Below are positions 21,206 to 32,844 of a DNA stretch of 64,000 nucleotides, piece after piece. This stretch comes from Metaphire vulgaris (taxonomy: Eukaryota > Annelida > Clitellata > Crassiclitellata > Megascolecidae): the NCBI GenBank assembly GCA_018105865.1, contig CM030847.1, positions 13,407,089 to 13,471,088 on the forward strand, in the 5' to 3' direction. Position numbers and translations under genes: made by a program. Numbering within the stretch: position 1 is the first letter of the stretch; the number at the start of each line of letters is the position of its first letter. Below the pieces are notes generated by a model. It had not been told where the DNA came from, ran no database searches, and saw nothing but the letters and a program-made list of their open reading frames with translations.

Positions 21206-22991
21206 TTATTTATTTATTTATTGACAATTTATATAGCGCAGTAGACAAGGCTAAGGCCTACAACAAGAGCGCTTAACACAGTTCATATCCAATATTAAAT
21301 AAATGTGTCTTCAAATTTCTAATGAATAGTCCAGCTGAGACTGCTCCATTCACATTGTCTGAAATAGAGTTCCACAGGGCGGGATTCCCCCGCGCGAATG
21401 GCCTTTCCCCAAACTTAGGGGTCTTGGACGGGGGAGGGACCAACAACTGCACTCTCCGACTGGACCTGAGAACCGATCTCCTCTCGATCACAGTCGATCT
21501 TCGTACAAGCACAGTTAGATAATCAGGACAGAGTGGATCGTGTAAAGCCCGAAACGTAAGCCAACAGCGCTTGTAGATAATGCGCTGTGGAACACGGAGA
21601 CAGTGGAGTCGATCTCTAAGAAGAGGAGTGACGTGGTCACCCCAGCGACAGCCGAAAATAACTCGTGCAGCCTGGTTCAGCACTGATTGTAGGCGGTTCA
21701 GTCTAGTATCCGGAAGTCCAAGAAGCACACCGTTACAGTAATCAATTCGTGTCAGTACCAGGGCCCACACTAACTTGACAGTCACGCTCACTGGCAGGTA
21801 CCGTCGAATTGACCTCACTCTCCGCAGTTGGTAGTGGCAGGAGCGTATCAGGTTGCTAACGTGCGAATCAAAGGATAGAGTCTCATCTAGGAGCACTCCC
21901 AGAAGACGTAAGCTCTCAGAGGGAGCAATGGCTGCATCTCCCACCATAAACGGGGCATGACTTAGCAGATGCCTTCTCCTGGGGGTGCTCATCCACAAAA
22001 ATTCAGTCTTGGCCGGATTCAGTGCAAGCCGATTCTCTTCCGTCCACGTAACAATAGCTGCTATACAGTCAGTGAAACAAATATGTAGTCGCTCCACTTC
22101 TGAGGGTAAGCATGACGAGTAGATCTGTCCATCGCCTGCGTAACTATGCGGTGTAAGACCGAAAGCCTTGATGACGCGATGGACGTCCGGTGTATACAGT
22201 ATGAATAGCAAGAGGCCTAAGACTGATCCTTGCGGCACACCGTGTTGGACTAGACGCTCCGAAGACATTTGATTGTTCCACCACACTGCCTGTGTTCTAT
22301 CGGCTAGATAGCTCTTGATTCAGAGAAGTGGAAGGCCGTCCAGACCGTAAGATATCTTCAGTCGCCGGGTGAGGATCTGGTGATCCACCGTATCAAACAC
22401 TGCCGAAAGATCGAGTAGGCAGAGAAGTGCTACTCGTCCATTCGAAGTCGCATCCACCAGGTCATTGAGGATTTTTAAAATGGCAGTCTCTGTAGAGTTT
22501 CCTCAACGATAGGCAGATTGCTCTGTAGGCATTAGCCCATTCTCGCACAGATGTCCCACCAGCCGCTTGTTTACGAGATTCTCCAGCAGCTTAGAGGGAA
22601 AAGGTAAATTGGATATCGGTCTGTAGTTGTTGAGGTCGGACGGATCCAGTCCCGATTTCTTCAGGTGAGGGACTAGAATCGCGTGCCTCCACGTCGATGG
22701 AAATTCGCCAGTTTCTAATGAAGCCATCATGAGCGTCGTCAGAAATGGTGCCAGCTCCGCGATAGATTCCTTCAAGAGCCACGTAGGGAGTGGGTCAGTG
22801 GAGCAGTGCTTGTTCGGGGACAATCGCACCTCTGCCATCACCTCCTTAAGCGTTTGGGCAGAAAATGCTGTGAGATGTGGGCCGTCGTAAGAAGAGAAAG
22901 TCCACGGACCAGCCGTGGCCGTCCTTCCTCGAATTCTAATGATCTTTTCCTCGATGTGTCGGTGATAGTCCTCTGCATTAAAGCCCGGAAA
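21206..22991 (-). mobile_element. Family B L2/CR1-type LINE, longest copy
   Basis: Flanked by AGCTAT at 21200-21205 and 22992-22997. Minus strand: SSDPLP-type block (CSTDPLPTWLLKESIAELAP), NNYRPISNLPFPSKLLE, QSAYR-stop-GNSTETAIL, LDLSAVFDTVDHQ, GVPQGSVLGLLLF, SYAGDGQIYSS, LALNPAKTEFLWMSTP, IDYCNGVLLGLPDTRLNRLQ, NPALWNSISDN and FIRNLKTHLFNIGYEL. The first catalytic aspartate of YADD is glycine, and two in-frame TGA stops occur near 22502 and 22320. The tail is AATA repeats at 21206-21222. Confidence 0.9.
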
Positions 22992-23080
22992 AGCTATGGA
23001 GGAAATGATTTCAGAAAAAGGAAGGATTTAAGCTTAGGCCTGAAGACCTGAGGAGATAATACAGGAATTATAGGAATTTT

Positions 23081-23565
23081 ATTTCTTATCTAAGTGTTGA
23101 TTTAAAACTTCTACTCTAATCGAATATATAAGATTTGATTTTAAATCTTAAATACATTTTTTAATAAATTGAGTTTTTTTAGTCAAGTTACTTCAGTGCA
23201 TGTTTTCTTACACATGTATTTGCATCAGTGATCAGTAACTAAAACCATAGGCATTATAGCAACTTGAAAAGGTGCTATGGCACAGTAATTTTTCCAAAAC
23301 ATTTACCAGTCTGCAATATCAGAAAGTTTGAAAAGCACTGTCCTAATGTACACAAATGAATGAGATGTTCTAATGTTCATGTTTAGCTCCAAAAACAGAT
23401 ATTTCAGATGTTCTCTATAATATCTGCATATGCCTATTTCCACTTTGAGAACAGCAACATGGTTACTGGTTAGGTCTATACTTGCCATGTTCTAAGGAGT
23501 AATGACCCTTCAAGCACAAAAGTTATGCAAATAAAATTTTCCCAAAAATTTCATTTTATGTTCAA
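23081..23565. other. Unassigned stretch
   Basis: AT-rich, no terminal repeats or coding similarity recognised. Confidence 0.5.
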
Positions 23566-25020
23566 ACCATTGATGATACCAACTGTCCGACAGATTTCAG
23601 CTGATGAAGAGCATTGAAGCAGCTCGAGGTTGTGTGCTTGATGCGCGTTGTCATGCCGAGGTCACGGTCAAAAGATGAGGTTATGAATTGATGATGACAG
23701 AGTGACTACCATATATACTCGCGGATAAGTCGAGAAATTTATGCCTTAAAATTCACAAAAAAATGCCAAGTCGACTTATCTGCGAGTCAATGCAATTTTC
23801 CAAAGAATTTTTGTGAAGAAACACAATTCTTAATGCATTACTGTGTCAAGCCATGTTGTGTCTATTTAAAGACGTGTCAGTCAAACGAGGGTAGGTGTCT
23901 GGCTCCTCCTTTCTCAACTGAGCACAGCTAAGCAGTGATAGATTGGACCAATCAGATTCCGTTCAGAGTATAACAGACAAAGTGGACAACAGATACCTGA
24001 AACAATGACCGTTGGCCTGTAAACAGATTGGAAACGTTGGGAGGGGGAGGGGAACAGCGGTCTGTTTGACCGCGCATGCGACCTTGGCCTCTGTGTAACA
24101 CAAATACCATCATGAAGACGGTGGGAGGGGGAGGTGAGGAGAGCAGCTGTCTGTTTGAATGCACAGGCGACCTCTGTGTACCGCAAATAGGCCTACCGTA
24201 TTTGCACGATTATTACCCGCGGGTAATACAAGAATTTACAAACCGCAGCCCCCCCTTGCGGGGTATATTCGTATGCGGGTTATACTGGAAACTTAAAACT
24301 AGTAGGAAGTCACACAAATGCGGTACAAAAGTTATGGGACCTCGTCCAATGGTAGCCGGGATGCCATTAATTTAGTCACGTGACCAAGGGGAGACGCGTG
24401 ATGATTGGCCATAGTGATAAAACCCCATTGACATTTCGATTATAATTATCTAAATAATTAAAGCGAAATAGATCTTAACTATTACAAATTTTGAGTCAGA
24501 AAGCCATGAAACTTTTGACTGATAGCTCAATTGGGCCTTAAAGCGGCCTAGAAGAAGAGATTAGGCGAGCCGTATTTTAGTCAAACCACATTCACCATGC
24601 CGGTGCAAATAGGGTTATAACTGCTTAAATAATCGTTATAAAAATCTTATTTACGCATACAATTGCAGAATAAATATCGGTGCATCGTTCTACAAGGGTG
24701 GATTTGTGCAGAAAGGTGCAATAAGTGCACAAACGCAGTGTTTTGAAAGCGGTCCCATGGTCGCATTATAAGCTTCATCAAAAATCAGTCATAACTCTTG
24801 AAATATACGACCCAGTGGCTGAATCGCCGCTTTCGCTCACTTCCTAAATTATTTGGATCATATTTAGGGGCTTTTATTGTTGGATGGCTGTTAATTATCT
24901 AAAAATCAGAGTTTTGAAAGCCTAATGGTAAGGATAGCATCTCCGGTAGACGAACGGCCATTACGCCCATAGATTTCAGTAACCAGTGGTTTTCACACAG
25001 GCTAAGTCTCCTAAACCACT

Positions 25021-25028
25021 TAAAATCA

Positions 25029-25065
<37 letters not shown>

Positions 25066-25066
25066 G
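25021..25066. repeat. (ATT)n microsatellite
   Basis: About 14 ATT units preceding a short family C 3' end. Confidence 0.9.
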
Positions 25067-25109
25067 CCGTATATTAAAAAATTCAAATTCTCCGCGTTTG
25101 CTTACTTAC

Positions 25110-25220
25110 TTCAACTGGAGTTCCATAAAAGCGGATTTTCAAGATCATCATACGTTCGTCATTGACAATGCCGACGTTTTCAAAGCGCCTTTGGCCATGT
25201 TGTGGCGCTATAGAAGTCTC
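25110..25220 (+). mobile_element. Family C-type 3' end fragment
   Basis: TTTTCAAGATCATCATACGT ... TTTCAAAGCGCCTTTGGCCA ... GTGGCGCTATAGAAGTCTCG parallels 62450-62553. Non-coding. Confidence 0.7.
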
Positions 25221-26104
25221 GGAAATAGGAATCTTGTTTGTCTGGCTATTCGTACCCCGTTTGATGATGTTAATGACGACAACGGCGGCGACAACGATGA
25301 TGATGATGTTTTAGGCTGACTAGGCTGGCTGATGTTTTAGGCTGACTATTAAATAATAGTTTTCTATGTCTGCCGTCAAATTATATAATAACCGTGGGAA
25401 CAATGCTTGGGAGTATCGGAGTCGCCATCCTTTGCTTGACCGTGAGAGAGTAATTGTTTTTTAATTGTTACTTAGACTATTTTTAAATTTGTTTGCTTGA
25501 CCGTGGGAAAGTAATTGTGTTCAAATCTAATGTTTGTGTGAAGTTGCCAGTCTTCTGCCTCAGCGGTTTTTTAATTGGTACGTAGGCTATTTATAAATTT
25601 GTGCGTACGTACATATTCAGTAGACTCCTCCCCTCCCCGTACGCAAAATCTCCTAAATCCCAAACCCCTTCCCCTGAGTGAGTACGTACTAAATGGATGG
25701 ACCCTAGATGGCAGCAGTTACTTTATTACCGTGGTGTAGTATCTATGCGAAAATAATTAGTTTATGTGCAGCAACCTCTAATATCGCTCCTCTTATATCG
25801 CTATGGTCCATAAAATAGGCATATTATTGTCCAAATTAGAGCAAAGTAGGCTATTTTCTTTTAATAAAGAGAGTAAATATGGCACTTCATACGTCCATTG
25901 GCAAAAGTTTATTTTCCGTGCGACCAAGCATTTCGGTACAAATAATTCCCGTATCGTAAGAATTTTACTAAATTACACCGGTTAGCGGTTTATTGTCAGA
26001 AATAGATAGGAAAATACAATTTTAGAGTGTTTTACTTAATTTGGGGGAAAACTTAGGAAGGAAACATGGTGTGAGGCTCTGCCCTTCGGATATATTGACC
26101 GTTG

Positions 26105-26195
26105 CCCGTTAAGAAAAGCTAAGAGTATAAGAATAAGCAGCTACTGCTGTACTATGCCCAAAGCGCTATATAAATCCACACGATTTTACTTACCG
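26105..26195 (+). mobile_element. Family A-type LINE 3' end fragment
   Basis: AGAATAAGCAGCTACTGCTG and AAAGCGCTATATAAATCCAC with a TTTACTTACC tail; matches the family A 3' UTR. Confidence 0.75.
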
Positions 26196-26801
26196 GTACA
26201 TGCCGTACATCATGGCGTCAAAACCTTCAAATGCCTGAAGACTAGTAAATGCGGGTTATATTCGCGTGCGGGTTATATTCGTGTGCGGCTTATGCTGGGA
26301 CGTTGGAACATAATTTGTAATTTTCCGCGGGTTATACACGTATGCGGGTTATGTACGTGTGCGGGTAATAATCGTGCAAATACGGTACTTTTGACCTGTC
26401 CGGCTGTCTGTTTGACTCAATTGCAGTGCAGGTCGGCTATTATTAGACAATTCAACATATCTGTAAGCCCCTAAATTTCCTTATCGACTTATATGCGGGT
26501 CATAGCAAATTACATAATTTTTGACCAAAAAACGGGGTCGACCTATCTGTGAGGTCGACTTTACCGCAAGTACCTATGGTATATCATACCCTCGAAGAAG
26601 AAAATCAGATGGAATTTGGTGCTGTCAATGTTTGAAGGTAAACCTGATGACTTCTTCTTTGTGTTGTTAATCGGCAGTCTGCTACATCACATCTAGTCAG
26701 TAACATCAGCAAAGTAGCCAGAAAATCTCGATTGAAAAGATGAAGTGTCAGTATGGTTGCAGGAACCATATACCTGAGTGTCATCAACATAGAGATGAGA
26801 C

Positions 26802-27784
26802 CAACGTTCCCTCTAAGCTGCGCACTGCGCAATTGCCCAATATTTTTCGGGCCAGTGCGCAGAAGTTTTTGAGTAGCGCGCAGTGATTTTTGAGTGGCAT
26901 TTATAAGATAATACATTAGTCAAAGCTGAAACATTTTTAAAAAAATTTGACTTGAAGCACAATCACAGAACATGCAGTAATAGTTGTGGTGAAAATGAGT
27001 TTCGTTACATGGCCCAATGATAGTTCGTAGCCTAAACAAAATCAAGCGCTATAAAACAATGTCATGAACGACGCCAAAGCCTTCTGACGGCGCATCCAAC
27101 TTCCATTGCGTCATTATGTAGCTCAAATTTAAAATAGCGTACACAGAAAAATCCGCGTTGGAGCTAAATATTCGTGAAACTTCTCAAATATTTTAGTCGA
27201 ATAATCGTCGTAATGTCTAAACGCAATAGCGAAGCGGAGTCGGGAATATCTGCAGCTTCAAAAAAGAAATGTATAACAAAATTTAAGACTGAATAGCTAA
27301 ACGAACACGTTAACACGGAACTACCAGACTGTCTCGGAACGTAGCGTGCAGCTTAAATGCATCTTCACTTATAGACAATATGTATAAACGATGGCAGTCA
27401 ATAAAAGACAGACGACAAAAAGGTGTAGGGGGGCCTCAGAGGGGACCTCAAGTTCTCAGCAATGACTGTTGTCTTAACGTTAAAATTTCGATTACAATGA
27501 AGCCTTAGATGATGTGATGTTTTGTCAATAAGACTTAGTTATAGCCTAACGACTTTAAGAAATTTCAAGTTCATTTCATTAATTACGTTTTATTGCAAAT
27601 TTTGAGAAAGCTTATTTTGTTGGGCACCAGTCTTCAGTCTTCACTTGACTAGCATATGAAACAAGGCAATACAATTTTTAAAAATCTTTAAAAATCTCAT
27701 ATATACCTTGCACAGCAGAATTTTTGAGTTGCTCAGATCAACTGAAACTTTGCACAGCACCCAAAAAAATTAGAGGGAACATTG
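26802..27784 (+). mobile_element. hAT-type element, 983 bp
   Basis: Termini CAACGTTCCCTCTAAGCTGC and TTAGAGGGAACATTG are inverted repeats, flanked by GATGAGAC (26794-26801) and GATGACAC (27785-27792), an 8-bp duplication with one mismatch. A start codon at 27212 opens MSKRNSEAESGISAASKKK followed by CITKFKTE and a stop, like the N-terminus of GTF2IRD2/ZBED-type hAT transposases. The rest of the transposase is gone. It sits inside the LINE at 23566-28040. Confidence 0.82.
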
Positions 27785-28169
27785 GATGACACTGAAGCTC
27801 ATGGCTCTGAATTAGCAAGAGGAGATCAGCTGAGTATAAAAAGAATACGACTGGACTGAGAATTGTGCCTTGCAGCACAACATCGGTGACACAACTCAGT
27901 GGAAAGATTCAGTTGCTGACACTTGCAGTTATGGAAGTTTTGAAATATGTTGGTAAGGTAGGACAGTCAAATGTGAAGCCGGTGATACCAAAAGAATATT
28001 CTAGCTTGTTTAATAGGCTAGGAAAATGCTGAATTCAGATTCAGAATCAACACATTTGATTTGATATAAGTCACATGTTAAGATGAATACAGCAAGGGAA
28101 TTTTCAGTTTATGAGAATAAATAGAAATGTGCAAGACAGATACTTATCAATACAATATTTGTCGATCTA

Positions 28170-29470
28170 TAATTAATTGTGGAATTCTTATTGTTGGAGA
28201 CTTTAATATTCATCTCGAGCGTCCGTCCGACATAGACAGCCAGAAGCCCGAGCAACGCATTTCCTCATTCGAGCTGAAGCAACTCATTCGGGACTCGACC
28301 CACGAACATGGCAATCTTCTCGACCTGGTGATAACATCTTAAAAGTGTGCTTCACACAACGTGGTTGCAGTAGAGGTCAGGATGTGAGACCATAAACTAA
28401 TTCATTGGACATTACCTATCGCAGCGCTGAACTTGCAGTACACCACAATTTTATGGAGGAGCTGGAAACATTTCAAGACTGGGCAGTCTGCTCGGAAAGA
28501 ACAACATATCACCTCGTGCACCCACCAATTTCACAGCTAAAGACTATCACGTCTTCATTGAAAGCAAGGCTATGAACATCCGGGACAGAACAGCTGAAGC
28601 TGGACCAACGACTTACCACGTCTACTCCGGTCCCTCCTTTGTCGGGTTCTCACCGCCGACACTGGCAGAAGTCATAGTGAGTGTCAGAACGTCACCCAAT
28701 AAGCAGTGTTCATCCGACCCACTGCCTATGTGGCTTCTTAAGGATGCGATCATCACATTGGTTCCATTCCTGATGGCCCTAATGACTACTTCTCTCGTTA
28801 GCAGTGAGTTTCCGCTGCCGTGGAAGCATGCCATTACCCACCTGCACCTTAGGTGAACAGGCCTCAACCCTACCGACTCTGCCAGCTTCAGACCTATTGC
28901 CAACCTTCCATTCCTGTCAAAGCTGCACGAGAGACTGGTGAACAAACAACTCATCAGGCACCTGGCCTGCAATGACCTCATACTGCGCCATCAGTCATCA
29001 GTCTGCCTATCGAACGGGCCATTCCACTGAGACAGCCCTGCTCAGGATATTCAACGACATTGTCGATGCGATTACCACTTCTGTGTATGCTCTAAGTCTT
29101 ATACACTTCTGTGTATGCTCTGTGTCTTATACACTTCTGTGTATGTTCGACCTGTCCGCAGAGTTAAACACCATTGACCACTCTATCCTCATTCACTGCC
29201 TCAAGCTCGTTTTCGGGATTAAAGACCAAGCGCTACTCTGGCTGCGTGATTACCTCTCCGAGAGAATGCAGTCTGTTAACTGGAAGCACCACACGTCAGC
29301 TAAACGTCCTATCTGCTGCTGCGGAGTACAACAAGGGTTGACCCTAGGCCCACTCCTGTGCGTCTTGTACGTCGCAGATGTGGGTTGCATCGCCGACTCG
29401 CATGGGCTCGCCTGGCATGCTTACGCTGATGATGGGCAGATGTACTCTTCCTGCCCACCTCCGGAGATGG
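28170..29470 (+). mobile_element. Family B LINE with endonuclease and RT segments
   Basis: Plus strand: LIVGDFNIHLERPSD and HGNLLDLVITS (end of the APE-like endonuclease), NKQCSSDPLPMWLLKD, FRPIANLPFLSKL, QSAYRTGHSTETALLRIFND, FDLSAELNTIDHS, CGVQQGLTLGPLL and HAYADDGQMYSSC. The YADD box is intact but motif B reads GVQQG instead of GVPQG. Stops between 28342 and 28572 and a frame change near 28970. Its 3' continuation is at 33838-34163. Confidence 0.85.
29077..29146 (+). repeat. 28-bp tandem micro-duplication in the RT region
   Basis: ACTTCTGTGTATG starts at 29077, 29105 and 29133, a 28-bp period. The extra 56 bp lie between the VDAITT and LLCMFDLSAE parts of the RT and shift the frame while leaving it open. 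Confidence 0.9.
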
Positions 29471-30165
29471 ATGTTAATTCAACAATTTATATAGCACTGT
29501 ATCACAGTTAAAAATACCAAAGTCAAAAGCGCTTTGACAACGCTGACATGTCAATGAAGGTAAAAAGGTAGCAATGTTAAAAGATCCACTTGGATGGTAA
29601 ATAGAACTTTGTTGCCGCAAAGAAATCTGGTATTGAGTCCTTGAGAAGCGGTCCTTCCAAGAAATAGTTCGGCAACATTGACGCATCAACGAGTAACAGA
29701 AGTAGGTGTTGAGAAACCGCAAGTTGAAAGTAGGAATTCTTCGTACTGTAGCATCCGCCAATGAAATCCGAAGAAGCAGTCTTCCGCGAGAGAATAGTTC
29801 GTTCCCAAAATTGACAAAACCGACGAAGATGGAGATTCCAACGATGTCCAGAGCGGCAGTCAATCGCTGTTCCATTGAATTTCATGCAGCAACCGATTAA
29901 AACGGCTGACATTGGCAGATTCACAACAGGTGAGCGATTGACTGGAAACTCCAGAACGACGTGGAAAAGTACAGACGGCAAGATACTCCTCAGAAATCCG
30001 GTGAGTGAACGCAGTTCTCATGAAGATGAAAACGACGTTCAAAACGGCAGTCAATCGCATCCACGCCAAGTAGCAACATGGCGCTACATCAATGGCTGCC
30101 ATTGGCTAACGACCAGATAAACGGCGACGACCGACTGGAACGTACAGAACGACAGGAAAAGATGA
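29471..30165 (-). mobile_element. Family C non-coding retroelement-like repeat
   Basis: The minus strand runs through GGAAGGACCGCTTCTCAAGG and GACATGTCAGCGTTGTCAAA to AGTGCTATATAAATTGTTGA at the end. The same order of blocks occurs at 36150-36765 (plus). No RT or other protein motif; open frames on either strand differ between copies. It interrupts the family B LINE at 29470. Confidence 0.65.
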
Positions 30166-30383
30166 TGACTGTCAGAAGCTCTTCGGAAAACCGACGGACG
30201 AATCTCTAATCCTTGCACCCGACCATGAATTCAGGCGCAAAACGTCGATGAATGCCAAAAAACGGCAACAATTCGCAAGCGCATACAACACGTGCGGGCA
30301 GTCATAACGGCACCACCTAGCGATCATCTGCGAACTCGCCTGCAAGACTGCATCCGCGAGATAATGCAGTGGACAACGACAAA
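30166..30383. other. Unassigned spacer
   Basis: Between family C and LINE R; no recognisable content. Confidence 0.4.
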
Positions 30384-30969
30384 TCATTTTCTCACATAGC
30401 CAGTGGAGGGCCATTGCACGATGCCACAGAACCATGGCCATAGAGGATGGCATGACGCCACAGCATGGTAGGAGAAGTGTTGATCAATCCACCGGATCCT
30501 TGGACGACCACAAGATCGTCTCCAGGAAGGATCGGGACGATTACCAGATGACAAGTTGAGATGGGTGCTAAGGATCTGATGAGCCGGGACGTCCTCGTCG
30601 AGGCGGGCGATGTGACCAAACAAAGCCAGTCGACGCTTGATTAATAGTTCGGCAAGCAGAGGCATTTCAGCTCGGGAAAGAACTTCTTAGTTTGTAATAA
30701 AGTCATAGCATCGAATTCCCATGATGGAGTGGAGACATTTCATACGAAAGGCTTCTATCTTACAAAGGTCTACAGAAAGTAACATGTAGCACTCACATCA
30801 CGAAGACCTTGTACAGACGAATCTTGAGACTGAGAGAAATATGTTGGTCTCTCCAGATATTGCTGAGGTAGAACATAGCTGATGAAGGGAGGGTGATGCG
30901 TCGTTTGAGATCATCATTACAGTGCCCATTTGACAACTGGGTACTGCCAAGATATACGAAGCTCTATGG

Positions 30970-31877
30970 CAGGGGTGCACAACCTTTTAAGGATGAAGGG
31001 CCACATTTTTCGGTTCCGAGACTCCGCGGGCCACATGTGCTTTTTCTAATGCAGAATTGGTACGTTGACAGTAACCGTTAATAGCAATATTTAATATGGT
31101 TATGGATAAAATTTAATTCGACAGGACTGATGGAATTAATAGAATTTCTGATGAATACAATCGATCCAGTAGGAAAAAAATTGAAATGATTAGTACTGTA
31201 ATTTACATGTAGAAATAAAGGTTAAGGCCTTGTTAATCAAAAAATACTATGACCATGTTCAATTATAATATTAATTCATAACATATAAAAACCAAAGGCC
31301 AATCGCTCTTTTTTATAGCCAGTGTAGTTGTTGAGACTGAACGTCTTTAACAATCTTATTCATATTTTGTGGCAGTTCACTTGTTGCAACTTTCCAAGCC
31401 GAGCACTCAACCTGAACCTTAGAACATTTTTGTTCAATTTCATTACAGAAAATGTTTGTTCACACAAGTAAGTGCTTCCAAATAGTCGCAAAAGCTTTAA
31501 AGTGGCCCCGAAGGCTTTCTTCCTTTCATGTTTAATAGCACTACAGAAGAAGTCATTCGTTCCAAGGGTCTAAGTCACCATCAATTCAAGCTATTTATGA
31601 CATACCATATTACACAGATGTGAGAGAGCACAGGACGAATTCTAGAATGCTTTGTTGAACCGATAGCAGAAATTTGTGAATTTCTTAGCAGCAAGGGCGC
31701 AGTAATAAATAATAACAAGGTTTAAAGTGTAGTGCTAACATGAAAGCAAGAAAACCTTCGGGGCCACTTTAAAGCCTTCGGGGCCACTTTCCATTGCAAT
31801 CCTGGAAACGTCCGCAGGCCACAAAAAATCGCCGGCGGGCCACCAGTGGCCCGCGGGCCACGGGTTGTGCACCCCTG
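30970..31877 (-). mobile_element. hAT-type element, 908 bp, with transposase remnant
   Basis: Termini CAGGGGTGCACAACCTTTT and GGTTGTGCACCCCTG, exact 8-bp duplication CTCTATGG at 30962-30969 and 31878-31885. Minus strand at about 31385-31490 reads RLFGSTYLCEQTFSVMKLNK and VLRFRLSARLGKLQQ, the C-terminal hAT dimerisation domain of the GTF2I-repeat/EPM2AIP1-like type. Most of the transposase is deleted. A ~35-bp inverted repeat containing GTGGCCCCGAAGG lies at 31499 and 31740. Confidence 0.88.
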
Positions 31878-32844
31878 CTCTATGGTTTCGCTGCCGATGG
31901 ACACTGCTAAAGGTGGAGGGCCGCATCCCAGGTTCTGTAACCAATTCTTCTTCCAGGATGCGTTCAGACCGAATGCTGCAGCAGCAGCATGAAGTTGGAG
32001 AGATAATTGGCAGCGTCAGCTTTAGGAGGCAGAAAGAAGGTGGTATCATCGGCGTAGACCAGGTCCAAGAAGCGATGAGGACCGATGCTAATTCTTGAAG
32101 CAGATCACATATGCTCAGGATCCAATCGATGGTGATGCAGAACAGACCAGGAGCGAGGATACAACCCTGTAGGACGCCGGATGACATCTCAAATTTTGCA
32201 TAGAGGTTCTGACCTACACGGATGAAGGCGCCTGTGAGTTGATGGAGATCAATAATAAGTCGAAGTATGATGTCAGGCATACCCTTTAAGCGGAGTGCCT
32301 TACAGAGTGCCTCAGTCAATCGAATCAATTGCTGCTTTGATGTCGAGGTAAGCGATGTTCAGGGGACAGTAAAATTCGCAATGCAGTTCAGAAAGAAGTC
32401 CCAGGGTGAGAATAGCATCAATGGTGGAGCATCCAAGAGTGAAGCCTGATTGCCGAGGTCAGTGGGTTTCCATCAGGAGTGGCTGGTTGCTGGCCAGAAG
32501 TACATGGACAAATACCTGTCCAGATACTGACAGGAAGGTTATGGGTCGGTAGTTTCCAGTCAGTTTTGGAGCCTTTCCTTTGTACAGTGTGCCGTATGAT
32601 TCCATCTTTCCAGTCAGCAGGTGCACGGTCTGTTCTCCATACCTCAATGAACATTGAGTGGATGGCGGAGCCAATTGGTCCAATGGCATATTCCAAGAGT
32701 TCTGGAGGGATGCCATCTGGGCCAGTGGCATGGCCGTTTTTGAGTTTCTTGATGGCATGGACCACCTCTTCTAGGGATGGTTCATCAACGAAAACCTCAG
32801 CATCAGGTGCCAGCTCAGGTGCACCAGAATCAAGAGCACTAGAC

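Larger units (their letters stand above)
20600..23080 (-). mobile_element. Family A LINE 3' end cut into three pieces
   Basis: Pieces at about 20618-20685, 21169-21205 and 22998-23080 align in order to the uninterrupted copy at 41650-41860 (GGCACTCAGCC..., CAGTGAGGCTAGGTTGTTAC, TATGGAGGAAATGATTT). Two later LINE insertions fill the gaps. Confidence 0.8.
24196..26385. mobile_element. Inner TA-flanked pogo-like element
   Basis: Perfect inverted ends CCGTATTTGCACGATTATTA and its complement (26366-26385), flanked by TA at 24194-24195 and 26386-26387. Near the right end, 17-bp repeats of the form TGCGGGTTATATTCGCG recur at 26248-26281 and 26330-26378; single copies occur near 24270. Lies wholly within the outer element, so it inserted later. 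No transposase recognised; several LINE 3' scraps occur inside. Confidence 0.7.
23709..26579. mobile_element. Outer TA-flanked pogo-like element
   Basis: Ends CCATATATACTCGCGG and CCGCAAGTACCTATGG are imperfect inverted repeats flanked by TA (23707-23708, 26580-26581). Subterminal GATAAGTCGA / GTCGACTTATCTGCG motifs occur on both sides. It holds the inner element 24196-26385, so its own sequence is only about 680 bp. TA flanks fit Tc1/mariner/pogo; no transposase seen. Two ~85-bp GGGAGGGGGAGG-containing blocks (about 24033 and 24118) lie in the left part. Confidence 0.65.
23566..28040 (-). mobile_element. L2/CR1-type LINE split by pogo-like and hAT insertions
   Basis: Three blocks read in one order on the minus strand: 28040-27785 (LNKLEYSFGITG, VVLQGTILSPVVFFLYSADL = motif B), 26801-26580 (HLYVDDTQVYGSC = catalytic box with V for A, SRLPINNTKK) and 23708-23566 (VTLSSSIHNLIFDRDLGMTT, TTSSCFNALHQLKSVGQ). 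Joining across the hAT and pogo-like elements restores the expected order of RT and post-RT blocks. Frameshifts remain. Confidence 0.75.

Noticed and set aside
31735..32328. 197-codon minus ORF as a gene
   Set aside because: It crosses from LINE R through the target duplication into a hAT element; only its first ~70 codons are RT.
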